Positions 35,394 through 44,022 of a DNA stretch of 64,000 nt are shown in pieces. The notes beneath the pieces were generated by a model, which saw nothing but the letters and a program-made list of their open reading frames with translations, was not told the DNA's origin and ran no database searches. The position numbers and the translations under genes are program-made. Position 1 is the stretch's first letter; each line of letters begins with the position of its first letter. Source of the DNA: Colwellia psychrerythraea (lineage in GTDB: Bacteria; Pseudomonadota; Gammaproteobacteria; Enterobacterales; Alteromonadaceae); NCBI RefSeq assembly GCF_000764185.1, contig NZ_JQEC01000015.1:124001-188000 (forward strand). Reading direction: 5' to 3'.

Positions 35394-35408
35394 TAACCCT
35401 AACAGTGT
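35394..35408 (-). repeat. Terminal cassette core at the array start
   Basis: On the minus strand this reads CACTGTTAGGGTTAA, a GTTRRRY core directly before the first cassette gene. No matching palindromic half follows to the right, so it is either a relic attI-type junction or a broken attC. Confidence 0.5.
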
Positions 35409-35983
35409 ATTAGTGCGAATTTCGGGTTAATACAAAATAAACCTTCAAAATTAACGAGTCCTAGCACACATTTTTATTAATAATTTGAATACGTTACCAG
35501 TAATTATTGACCTTATCAAACTATAACGTGATTGGGGGAAGTGAGCATTGAGATATATGTGCCATTGCGCAGCACACTATGAACAATTAAAAAGGAAAAT
35601 ATCATAAATAAAACAAAGGATTGAAATTATAGCATTAGATATTCGTGCCATTTTTTTAAATTACATATCGAGCCATATCAGTGATATTTTTCAAGAATTA
35701 TTATCGCTACGATATAACTTTATCTATGCTGCTTTCTTTGTCCCTGATAAGGCACTTAACCAAAGCACACCTCTACCTCCTATACATTAATTTTCGTCAG
35801 TAAACTTTATTCATCCATCTCACATCCCTGAAAATAATTTTATATTACTTAAAATAGCACTCTGCCCCCTTTAATAGGCTATTTAAGCGACCTTCAACCT
35901 ATTGTTTTTAATGGTATTTAATTCCTAGGTATTTTAACGTTCTAGGTGCTAATCTGCACGCACTTTCATTTGGAGGGCTATTG
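35409..35983. other. Gene-poor gap where an integron integrase would be expected
   Basis: About 570 bases. No intI-like motif is visible in any frame. A start-less 52-codon open stretch at 35633-35791 (plus strand) is not supported. The last 40 bases contain the ribosome site of qnr. Confidence 0.55.
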
Positions 35984-36640
35984 ATGCCGACAGCTAAAAA
36001 AGATTTTATCGATCACGACTTCTCTAACCATGACTTTAAAGGTATGCGCTTTGAGCAATGTAATTTCTATCGATGTAATTTTAATCGGTCTAATTTATCC
36101 GATGTTGAATTTATTGAATGCAGTTTTGTCGAGCAAGGTAGTATTGAAGGTTGCCGATTTGATTATGCTAACTTACGTGATACCAGCTTTAAGCAGTGTA
36201 GATTGTCTATGTCGAGCTTTATTGGCGCGAGTTGTCTAGGCATAGAGTTCAGATCTTGTGATTTGAAAGGCGCTAACTTTGTTAAAGCGAGTTTTGAAAA
36301 TCAAATTTCACGTCAGTCATATTTTTGCGTGGCATACATCACCGGCTGTAATTTATCTTATGCAAACTTTTCAGGTGTACGTATTGAGAAGTGTGACTTA
36401 TTTGAAAATCGTTGGAATGGCGCCAACCTGCAAGGCGCCTCACTGAGACATTCAGATTTAAGCCGCAGTGAATTTTCAGAAGACGCTTGGGAACAGTTCC
36501 AAATGCAAGGTTGCGATTTAACACATACCGAATTAAATGGCCTTAATATCAGGCGAGTGAAACTTGATGGCGTGAAGATTTGTAATTGGCAACAAGAGCA
36601 ATTGTTAGAGGGCTTAGGAATTCTAGTATTACCCGACTAA
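35984..36640 (+). CDS. qnr: Qnr-family pentapeptide-repeat protein
   Basis: 218 residues from the ATG at 35984 (GGAGG 7 bases upstream), the same length as QnrA/QnrS; a TTG one codon earlier is less likely. The whole chain is A(D/N)LxX pentapeptide repeats. They are interrupted by the Qnr-type loops (EQGSIEGCRFDYANLRDTSF, SRQSYFCVAYITGCNLSYAN) and close with the dimerisation end SRSEFSEDAWEQFQMQG...NWQQEQLLEGLGI. Qnr proteins mimic DNA, bind gyrase/topoisomerase IV and protect against quinolones. It is close to QnrS as remembered, though clearly diverged. It is not bounded by attC and reads opposite to the array, so it is chromosomal. I see no LexA box upstream. Confidence 0.92.
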   Translation: MPTAKKDFIDHDFSNHDFKGMRFEQCNFYRCNFNRSNLSDVEFIECSFVEQGSIEGCRFDYANLRDTSFKQCRLSMSSFIGASCLGIEFRSCDLKGANFVKASFENQISRQSYFCVAYITGCNLSYANFSGVRIEKCDLFENRWNGANLQGASLRHSDLSRSEFSEDAWEQFQMQGCDLTHTELNGLNIRRVKLDGVKICNWQQEQLLEGLGILVLPD

Positions 36641-36673
36641 ATTGCATAATCACTTTATTTAACGCCAATAAGA

Positions 36674-36699
36674 ACGGTAACAACAGCTGTTGTTACCGT
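36674..36699. terminator. Bidirectional terminator between qnr and the astacin gene
   Basis: A perfect 26-base palindrome (13-bp arms, ACGGTAACAACAG and its complement) in the 70-base gap between two convergent genes. Confidence 0.75.
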
Positions 36700-36711
36700 C
36701 AAAGTACCGTC

Positions 36712-38442
36712 TTAATTTACTGCGACATAGTTACTGTAACTACTTGTGCCACATGCATTACTGGCACTAACTTGAACGTAATCAGTACCACCTGGATACA
36801 GTTTATCAACACTTACAGCAGCATTATCACTACTGGTCGCATCAACCCATTGGCCATTCCAAAGTTGTACATCATAACTTGTCGCACCGGCAACCTGATT
36901 CCAGCTGGCATCAAATTGATAATAGCTAGAATTGCTAAACGTTAATCCGGTTGGTGTTGCTGGCGCGGCAGTACACGATGTAGCTGCTAAAGTAATAGTG
37001 ATCCAGCTACTTGCCTGCGGCTCATCATTACAATTGTTATGCGCTACCACACGAGCATAAGCGGTTGTGCCCGTTAAACCGGTAATATCATGACTAGTAC
37101 CGTTGACATTAGCGGCAGAATCCCAAGCACTGGTGTCTTGATTCCAAATTTGCACTTCATAATAATCTGCGCCGTTAGTTGCAGACCAACTTAAGGTAAA
37201 ACCTGAGTTGGTGATATTGCTAGTGACTGGCTCTGCTGGCATTGAAATACCATCACATTGGGCAATATCGGCGAGTTGCACATGAATATAATCACTGTAA
37301 TCACTACTACCGGCATTATTTTTCGCTTTAACATGCACCCATTGATCAGTATTGCTTAACCCTGAAATATTAATGGTATTGCTGGTACTCGTGCCTGCCG
37401 ATACCCAACCTGTGTTATCAATCCAGCGCTGAACATCATATTGGCTAGCACCACTAACAGTTGACCATGTTAGGTTAAAGGCGCTATTAGTAATAGAACT
37501 TGCTACTAAGTCACTAGGTGTGGCTGGTAAGGAAGGATTTACTCCGCCATCATATAAATAACTTGCGGCACTAACATCTTTATTACTTAAGACTTGCGAA
37601 AAGCCCATAACACTTAAGTTAATTGAACTGTCTGTTGGCACCATAGTGGGGTAACCATTGATACTAAAGGCTGTAGAAAAATAGTGCATGACAGAGTAAT
37701 AGTCATAACTACCATAATCCATGCCGTTTGAGCCCATTTTTTGGAAGTTATACTGCATGCTCGGTGAAATATTACCCCAATTAATAGTGAGATAGTTATC
37801 CCGATCATTACGTGATTGCTCATGATAAAAACCTACCGCATGCCCAATTTCATGCACCGCTGCGCCGTTGCCACAGTTTGAGGCTAAGCCAAGATCTTGC
37901 ACGCCACCTTGTCGGCCAATCATTGAATAACAACCGCCGGCATTAATCATATTAATGTACGAACCTTCATTCGTTCTTTGCACCAATTGAACACCAGTAC
38001 CACTATTGTTCCAGTGGTCAATCGCATAATAAAGCGCATTACGTGCGCTGCTTGATAAACTACTGCTCATTACATACGGTACAACCCCGTTCGGCCAAAC
38101 AGCACCTGAATTAGGATAAATAATAGCGGCATTCGCATTAACATCACTTTGATAAACTTCTTTAGAATTATCTACCATGATTAAACCGTGTTTTAGTAGA
38201 TCTTCGGTATTACCTAATAAAATATCACCGACAAATGCTTGGCCGTTAATATCTACTGCAGTAATTTCAGTACCGTCATTCGCTTGAATTGTTACTAACT
38301 TTCTTCCTTCACTGGAAAACCCCATAAGGTGGTCTTTATCTGTTCTATTAGTATCTGCAGCGCAGGTTACAGCGCTAGCAAGTACACTGACAGCAAACAT
38401 GCCTGCGCTCACAGCCGTAGTAAGTAAAGATGATTTATTCAT
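36712..38442 (-). CDS. Secreted astacin-like (M12A) metalloprotease with three FnIII domains
   Basis: 576 residues. Signal peptide to about residue 30 (SVLASAVTCAADT), a ~90-residue propeptide, then an astacin domain: VVPYVMSSSLSSSARNALYYAI, the zinc motif HEIGHAVGFYHEQSRNDRD and the Met-turn SVMHYFSTAF. Three FnIII-like repeats follow, the last ending SNACGTSSYSNYVAVN. These three are closely related to the last three of the M64 protease at 39.0-41.7 kb. It probably degrades extracellular matrix or animal protein. A hydrophilic Cys-containing loop (GGCYSMIGRQGG) is typical of astacins. Confidence 0.9.
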   Translation of the reverse strand: MNKSSLLTTAVSAGMFAVSVLASAVTCAADTNRTDKDHLMGFSSEGRKLVTIQANDGTEITAVDINGQAFVGDILLGNTEDLLKHGLIMVDNSKEVYQSDVNANAAIIYPNSGAVWPNGVVPYVMSSSLSSSARNALYYAIDHWNNSGTGVQLVQRTNEGSYINMINAGGCYSMIGRQGGVQDLGLASNCGNGAAVHEIGHAVGFYHEQSRNDRDNYLTINWGNISPSMQYNFQKMGSNGMDYGSYDYYSVMHYFSTAFSINGYPTMVPTDSSINLSVMGFSQVLSNKDVSAASYLYDGGVNPSLPATPSDLVASSITNSAFNLTWSTVSGASQYDVQRWIDNTGWVSAGTSTSNTINISGLSNTDQWVHVKAKNNAGSSDYSDYIHVQLADIAQCDGISMPAEPVTSNITNSGFTLSWSATNGADYYEVQIWNQDTSAWDSAANVNGTSHDITGLTGTTAYARVVAHNNCNDEPQASSWITITLAATSCTAAPATPTGLTFSNSSYYQFDASWNQVAGATSYDVQLWNGQWVDATSSDNAAVSVDKLYPGGTDYVQVSASNACGTSSYSNYVAVN

Positions 38443-38976
38443 AATGAAACTTCCTTCTATTATTATTGTTGTTAAATTATTTTTTATTGGAGGTTATCAA
38501 CGTCTTTTCCCACTTCGTTTATGTCATAGCAAACGGCTTTAACTAACGCGATGTAAGGTTATAACTACCAGATAAAAATCTAGCAAAACAACCGATACAG
38601 CAGAATACAAAAAGTTACCAACAGACTAATTAGAGTATCGAAACATGTGAATTTGGTGATTAAATTTCAAACAGTGAATCTAAATTAAACGATAAGTAAA
38701 AATATAAATAAGTAACCACGAGTTAAAACAAATTTTTTAAACACTTTTGACTTAGTCAACGTATCAGGTGAAAAAAATAAGGTAGCAGCTTGGGTGAAGG
38801 GATTCAGTGAAATAAACAATTGCAGACAACCTATGATTACAGCTAAGTTTGGCATTAATGTAGGTATTAGCGTCCTGCTAATGATTAAACTAATAGCCGA
38901 TTTTAACTATTAAAGCAGTAACTAAACAATTAGTTACTGCTCTTTTAACTTGCTGATTTACTAATTTCCTGCTTGA
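38443..38976. other. Intergenic between two protease genes, with a hairpin
   Basis: About 530 bases. AGCAGTAACTAA at 38914-38925 pairs with 38930-38941 around 4 bases and probably terminates the M64 gene transcript. The rest shows no gene; the part near 38.45 kb should hold the astacin promoter. Confidence 0.6.
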
Positions 38977-41685
38977 TTACTGGACAGTATAATAGGCACT
39001 GTACTCACTGCTACCACAGGCATTACTTGCTTTAACATGGAAATACTCAGCACTACCACCATTAAGTTTATTCACCGATAGTGCAGTATTTGCGCTTGTC
39101 CCAGCATCAACCCATTGACCATTCCATAGCTGCACTTGATAACTTGTGCTATCAGCCACTGCTTGCCAGTTAGCCGTGAAGTTACTTGAGGTTAGCGATG
39201 AAAAACTTAAACCTGTTGGTACATTTGGCGCATATTGACATGAATCTGCCAAGGTAATGCTAAGCCAATCGCTCGCTTTAGGTTCATCGTCACATGCATT
39301 GCCAGCAACAATACGTGCATAAGCAGTACTGCCTGTTAAACCGCTAATGTTATAACTGGTACTACTGACACTTTGTATAGTCTGCCACGATGAAGTAGCA
39401 TCTTGCCAAAGCTGAACTTGGTAGATATCAGCGCCAGTTGTTGCACTCCAATTTAAGGTAAAGCCGCTGGCACTAATATTACTAGCCGTTGGTTTTTCAG
39501 GGTCAGAAATAGCACTACACGTTGCTATATCAGCTAGTTCAACGTGAAGGTAATCACTAAAAGTACTGCTGCCTAAGGTATTATTGGCTTTAACATGTAA
39601 CCACTGATCTTTATTTGATAAACCATTTACAGCAATTGCAGCAGTATTGGTATTACCAACATTGACCCATCCATCGCTATCAAGCCAGCGCTCAACGGTA
39701 TAACTTGTCGCTTGTGCTGAACTTCCCCAAGACAAAATCATAGAGTTATGAGTAACAGCACTAACACTTAAATTGCTCGGTACTGCCGGTATTTCCATAT
39801 CATTAGTTAACGACACTATTAGGCTGGTTGATGGTTCACTACTACCACAGGTACTGATTGCACTCACTCTTACTTGTACTGTACTACCGACGTTAAATCC
39901 TGATAAGTTAGCTGAATTTTGTGTAACCGTTGCTTTAGTTAACCAACTGCTCCCCTCATTCACTTCAATCATATAACTGGTTGCATTGGCAGTAGCCGCC
40001 CATGAAAGCAAAAAGTTATTACTAGTAACATTACTCGCTACTAATTCGGTAGGGATTGTATTGCTACAGCTACCATTGGTTTTAATACTCCAGCTAAAGC
40101 TTGCTTCGGTATTTTGATAGCTATCTTTAATAACTTTACTGGTAGTGTCTTTTACTTTAGCCACTAAAGTATATGTGCCGTTACCTAATTCATCAGCGTT
40201 GATTGTTAATTGCTTACCAGAGGCTTTAAACACTTGGTCCAAATACCAGGACACCTGCATAGTATCAGGAATAGGTTGAACGGTATTTACGTTAAAAGAT
40301 TGTTGCTGTCCGGCAAGCATTTCTACCACATTGGTTGCAGGCGAAACACTATCTATTGGGCTGACAAAATCATACGTTCTTAAAACTAACGCCTCTTCAT
40401 TCACTTGATAAAAAGGTACACCAAGATGGTTCATCATAGAGTCATAAGTTGGGCGATACATGCCACTGGTACAATATCGAGCACCTTGATAAGCGTCCAC
40501 ATTACTAGCACTAAGCCAGTGAGACCATTTACTGCCATAGGCGCTAGTGGTTACATTAGGTTCAAACGGCTCTGAGGTGATACAAGTACCATTGGTATAT
40601 TCATCGCCTAAATGGCCAAAAGAATGCCCTACTTCATGTAATGCTAAGTCTATAGCCGCAGGTGCTAATGACATAGTTGCTACTGTACCGCCCGCGCCAC
40701 CATAAGTTGTGGTATTTACCACAACCACTACTTGGTCTGCTTGATGAGATGGCATAATACTATTGATATAACTAGTAACTCTGCCCTCATCAACACATAA
40801 CAACCGGTCAATACCATAACAGCCAAAGTTGGCACCAAAGCGTGTATCAATGGGTCTACCGCCAGTACCTGCTCCGGTTTGGTTTGAAGCGACTTCAACT
40901 CGCCACACGTTATAGAGATTTTTATATTCTTTGTAAGGCGGTACATTAAAATAACCACTAATAATATTATTCACATCAGTAGAAAATTGCGCTAACTGAC
41001 TATTGGTGTAACCTTCACTTAAAAATACCAAATCAACTCGATTAGTTGAATCACCGTTATCTAATACTTTTATCACATTTGAACTGGCTGAATTTTGGCT
41101 AAGGGCTTTACTGTTTAGGGTATCACTCATGGCCGCTTGAGCTTGGGGCTGCTCCAAGGTGATTTCGTCAACCTGTTGTAAAACAAGCTGTTGGTTTTGT
41201 TGTTTTGGTTGGTAAATTTTTACGCTATGCAGTTTATTATCATCTGGCAGTATTAAGTTTAAAACCGCAGAAGGTCTTTTTATATCTTTTGAAAAGGTCA
41301 TAGCGCCAGTACCTTCATCAAATACTTCAGCGCGGAAAAACAGTGGGTTCTTAATGATTTGTCGGCTCAATTCATTACCTTGTTCATCAAGAGCGACCGC
41401 CACGAGGTCCTGCAAATTAACCTTTGCCTTACTTTTCGTGATTGGACTTTTACTGACTCGATTAAGGGTTAACGATGGCTGCATGCTTTGACTAGTTTGG
41501 CTTGCCCGACTCGCCATAGCGCTAGTTTGATTGTCAGTCTTATCTGTTACGTTTTCACCGTTCACTTTTACTTGTGTAAAACTGTGTAAGGTTAAATTAA
41601 TTTGCCTACTGCCTGCATCCGCATAAGTAGCTATACAGCAGGATAGCGTTAACAACACTTTGGCCACTTTTTGTATTAAAACCAT
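38977..41685 (-). CDS. Secreted M64 (IgA-peptidase-type) metalloprotease with FnIII domains
   Basis: 902 residues with a signal peptide (VAKVLLTLSCCIATYADA) and a ~200-residue N-terminal region. The M64 domain begins VDLVFLSEGYTNSQLAQF and contains NLYNVWRVEVASNQTG and the zinc motif HEVGHSFGHLGDEY. After a beta segment come four FnIII-like repeats. M64 peptidases were first described for cleavage of IgA, but in marine bacteria the substrates are unknown. The C-terminal repeat triplet matches that of the astacin gene just downstream, pointing to duplication. It has its own promoter region facing the LytTR regulator gene end. Confidence 0.9.
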   Translation of the reverse strand: MVLIQKVAKVLLTLSCCIATYADAGSRQINLTLHSFTQVKVNGENVTDKTDNQTSAMASRASQTSQSMQPSLTLNRVSKSPITKSKAKVNLQDLVAVALDEQGNELSRQIIKNPLFFRAEVFDEGTGAMTFSKDIKRPSAVLNLILPDDNKLHSVKIYQPKQQNQQLVLQQVDEITLEQPQAQAAMSDTLNSKALSQNSASSNVIKVLDNGDSTNRVDLVFLSEGYTNSQLAQFSTDVNNIISGYFNVPPYKEYKNLYNVWRVEVASNQTGAGTGGRPIDTRFGANFGCYGIDRLLCVDEGRVTSYINSIMPSHQADQVVVVVNTTTYGGAGGTVATMSLAPAAIDLALHEVGHSFGHLGDEYTNGTCITSEPFEPNVTTSAYGSKWSHWLSASNVDAYQGARYCTSGMYRPTYDSMMNHLGVPFYQVNEEALVLRTYDFVSPIDSVSPATNVVEMLAGQQQSFNVNTVQPIPDTMQVSWYLDQVFKASGKQLTINADELGNGTYTLVAKVKDTTSKVIKDSYQNTEASFSWSIKTNGSCSNTIPTELVASNVTSNNFLLSWAATANATSYMIEVNEGSSWLTKATVTQNSANLSGFNVGSTVQVRVSAISTCGSSEPSTSLIVSLTNDMEIPAVPSNLSVSAVTHNSMILSWGSSAQATSYTVERWLDSDGWVNVGNTNTAAIAVNGLSNKDQWLHVKANNTLGSSTFSDYLHVELADIATCSAISDPEKPTASNISASGFTLNWSATTGADIYQVQLWQDATSSWQTIQSVSSTSYNISGLTGSTAYARIVAGNACDDEPKASDWLSITLADSCQYAPNVPTGLSFSSLTSSNFTANWQAVADSTSYQVQLWNGQWVDAGTSANTALSVNKLNGGSAEYFHVKASNACGSSEYSAYYTVQ

Positions 41686-41817
41686 AAATACCTCTCATTA
41701 TTTTTATTGTTTTTTTAGTTGCTAAAAATGAATTAGCTAATGATTAAATAACTTATCGAGACAAAAAAAGCACAGCCAATGTTATCAGCTGTCGGCACAG
41801 GGTATTAAACGCACAAT

Positions 41818-41856
41818 TTATGGCGGTCAAAAATCAATCAGGGTAGATTTATGGCG
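41818..41856. promoter_or_regulatory. Direct repeat upstream of the M64 gene
   Basis: TTTATGGCG occurs at 41818-41826 and 41848-41856, 30 bases apart, 130 bases before the M64 start. It may be a binding site for the adjacent regulator; not otherwise supported. Confidence 0.3.
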
Positions 41857-41959
41857 AATTGATTGAGCTGCTATAAAAAATCAAGCTGACAAAAATAGAC
41901 CATTAGCCAACTAATGGTATTTAAATATAGACGTTAAAAACAAGTCGATTTAATGTCAT

Positions 41960-42706
41960 TTATTCAACAGTAAGGTTTCTAAAAAGGTGTGCAAAACTTC
42001 TACTTACTGCTAAAGGCTCTACCAACTGCTTCATATGGGCATGCATTTGTTCTGCATCGGATGTTTGTACAAAGTCTAGGTGTTTGATGCTCAAGATAGT
42101 ACTGCGATGTACCTGCCAAAAAACATCGGGGTCAAGTTGTAATGATAGACTTTTCAAAGGCATACGCACTAGCGCCTCTCTGTCTTTTGTCAATACTTTT
42201 ACATAACGACCACAGGCTTTAAAGCAGATAATATCTTTAATATCTAGTAACCAGAACTTACTACCAATTTGAATTTTAAGCCACTTTAAATAACGGTCAT
42301 GACTCGATGAAATATTACCTAACAATTGTTTGATGTCGATAGGTGTTGAGGCAAGGCGTACATTCAGCCTATCAATACATTCTTTCAGGCGTTTATCTGA
42401 GTATGGTTTTAATAAATAATCGATAGCGCCGGCTTCAAAGGCATCAATGGCATACTTGTCATAGGCGGTAATAAAGACCACATGGCAATTATGTTTACTT
42501 TGTTGAATTACTTCAATCCCGGTTAAATCACCCATTTGAATATCTAAGAACACCACATCAGGTTTTAGGGTGTCAATTGATGACAAGGCATCTTTACCAC
42601 ATTTAACTGAGGCAATAATATTGCCTTGCGGCCAATGGTTTTTCAGCTTTCTCTCTAGGTTTAAGCGTAATATTTCTTCATCTTCAGCGATAACAATATT
42701 AACCAT
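41960..42706 (-). CDS. LytTR-family response regulator
   Basis: 248 residues. Receiver domain MVNIVIAEDEEILRLNLERK with phospho-acceptor Asp in DVVFLDIQMGDLTG and Lys in YLLKPYSDKR. The C-terminal LytTR DNA-binding domain has IKDIICFKACGRYVKVLT and VHRSTILSIKHLDFVQ. It overlaps the kinase stop by 8 bases, so the two are translationally coupled. It lies between the M64 protease gene and a TonB receptor, so it may control either. Confidence 0.9.
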   Translation of the reverse strand: MVNIVIAEDEEILRLNLERKLKNHWPQGNIIASVKCGKDALSSIDTLKPDVVFLDIQMGDLTGIEVIQQSKHNCHVVFITAYDKYAIDAFEAGAIDYLLKPYSDKRLKECIDRLNVRLASTPIDIKQLLGNISSSHDRYLKWLKIQIGSKFWLLDIKDIICFKACGRYVKVLTKDREALVRMPLKSLSLQLDPDVFWQVHRSTILSIKHLDFVQTSDAEQMHAHMKQLVEPLAVSRSFAHLFRNLTVE

Positions 42707-43775
42707 TAGCAGGTACCTCTAGTTGTGCACAAGTATTTTCATTCGGCTGACAATCAATACTAAATTTAGCCAGACAGCCATAAGTAACGTCTAACCGAGC
42801 AATTAAATTGGCAATGCCGGTGCCGTGTGATTTATCTTTTAAAATGCCGACATTATCGGTCACTGACAGTATTAATGAATCTTTACTACCTAAGGCGGCA
42901 CTAATAATAATCTCACCTTTACCATTGTTTTTTTCCACTGCATGTTTAATGGCATTCTCAACCAATGTTAATAATGACATGGGTAAAATAGGTAAATGCT
43001 GTAAGTTTTTGGCAATATCTATTTGATAAGTTAACTGCTCACCAAAGCGGATTTTTTGAATATTGAGATAACGACGAATCATATCCTCTTCTTCTGATAA
43101 GTTAATAAACTTATGACGATATTGATGTACGGTAGAGCGTAAATACTCGGTCAATTCTTCCAGTAGGTTTTTAGCTCTTTCTGGATCGTAATCAATCAAA
43201 TTATGTAAGTTGGCGAGGGTATTATAGAAAAAGTGTGGTTCAATTTGCGCTTGTAACAAATGTAATTCCATTTCAACACGTTCTCGTTCAATGGACTGTT
43301 CGGCAATTTGTTGTTTCAGCATTTGAAATTTTGGTTGAGACTCCCTACTTTGCACATAAATAATCAACATAATGGCCCAAGCAGAAAATATTAACGTAGA
43401 CAGCGAATAGATAGTCACTTGAAAGATAGGATGGAATGAGCTTTCGTTCCATGGTTGACCAGTGATGTAAATAAAGGGGAAACTTACTGCAAAAGCTAAC
43501 AAACCTATCATAGCTATGCGAGCAACAGACATTTTACTGTCGGGGCCGCGAGATAAAATTAAATATGAAAAAGCGAGGGAGAACCCTAAGGTATTCATGG
43601 TTTTGAAATATCCATAAAACTGGGCAAAGAAAAAATCGAAGCTGCTTTCTACGACGGTCAGGTGATAAACCGTTTTTAGAAAGGCACAAATAGAATTAAT
43701 ACAAAAAACCACCAAAATACTCTTAAATGAAATAAGCGAAGCGATGGTTTTTAATCTGCTGGAAACATGACGCAT
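42699..43775 (-). CDS. LytS-type membrane sensor histidine kinase
   Basis: 358 residues with four or five N-terminal membrane helices (FKSILVVFCINSICAFL and others to ~residue 145), a short coiled coil, and the His_kinase phospho-acceptor region QIEPHFFYNTLANLHNL. The ATPase has N box LVENAIKHAVEK and a G box around TGIANLIARL. It lacks an external sensing domain, so it probably senses within the membrane. Forms an operon with the LytTR regulator downstream. Confidence 0.9.
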   Translation of the reverse strand: MRHVSSRLKTIASLISFKSILVVFCINSICAFLKTVYHLTVVESSFDFFFAQFYGYFKTMNTLGFSLAFSYLILSRGPDSKMSVARIAMIGLLAFAVSFPFIYITGQPWNESSFHPIFQVTIYSLSTLIFSAWAIMLIIYVQSRESQPKFQMLKQQIAEQSIERERVEMELHLLQAQIEPHFFYNTLANLHNLIDYDPERAKNLLEELTEYLRSTVHQYRHKFINLSEEEDMIRRYLNIQKIRFGEQLTYQIDIAKNLQHLPILPMSLLTLVENAIKHAVEKNNGKGEIIISAALGSKDSLILSVTDNVGILKDKSHGTGIANLIARLDVTYGCLAKFSIDCQPNENTCAQLEVPANG

Positions 43776-44022
43776 AGTACATTTTGCCCATTTAGAAAGA
43801 AAATTTATGTCTATTAATGGTAATTAGACTATCTAAAATTAAGTTACGCATAAGTTAAAAATTAAAAGCTAGACTAGTAATAACACATTTATGGTCTCAA
43901 CAATGAATGAGAAAAGTATATTATCCATATTGTTATCACTACTGTGCTAATAAAAAAGCAATAAAGCTAAAGTTTTACTATTCAGTTTTATTGCTTAACG
44001 TTATTTTAAGTTTAACTAAAAG

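Larger units (their letters stand above)
15665..35408 (-). mobile_element. Integron cassette array without integron integrase (CALIN)
   Basis: Nearly all genes here read on the minus strand. On their low-coordinate (3') side most carry a 60-110 bp imperfect palindrome of one family. On the plus strand it reads TAACGCC...AAGCGG, then GTTGGCTAAAATG, a variable loop, AGCCAAC, and a complementary arm ending near GTTAGGGC. The outer ends fit the R'' (RYYYAAC) and R' (GTTRRRY) cores and the inner arms fit L'/L''. Fifteen such sites and one remnant are listed separately. The integrase and attI should lie beyond 35.4 kb on the plus strand and are absent. A tyrosine integrase of phage type, not IntI, lies inside the array at 30.6-31.7 kb. 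Confidence 0.85.

Noticed and set aside
15665-35408. Regularly spaced repeats that might be read as a CRISPR
   Set aside because: Repeats are 60-110 bases with imperfect inverted arms and gene-length spacers, which is the attC pattern, not short direct repeats with 30-base spacers.
35633-35791. A 52-codon open frame in the gap before qnr
   Set aside because: It has no start codon or ribosome site and no similarity to an integron integrase.
35700-35983. LexA box upstream of qnr
   Set aside because: No CTGT-N8-ACAG palindrome is present, so SOS control cannot be claimed.
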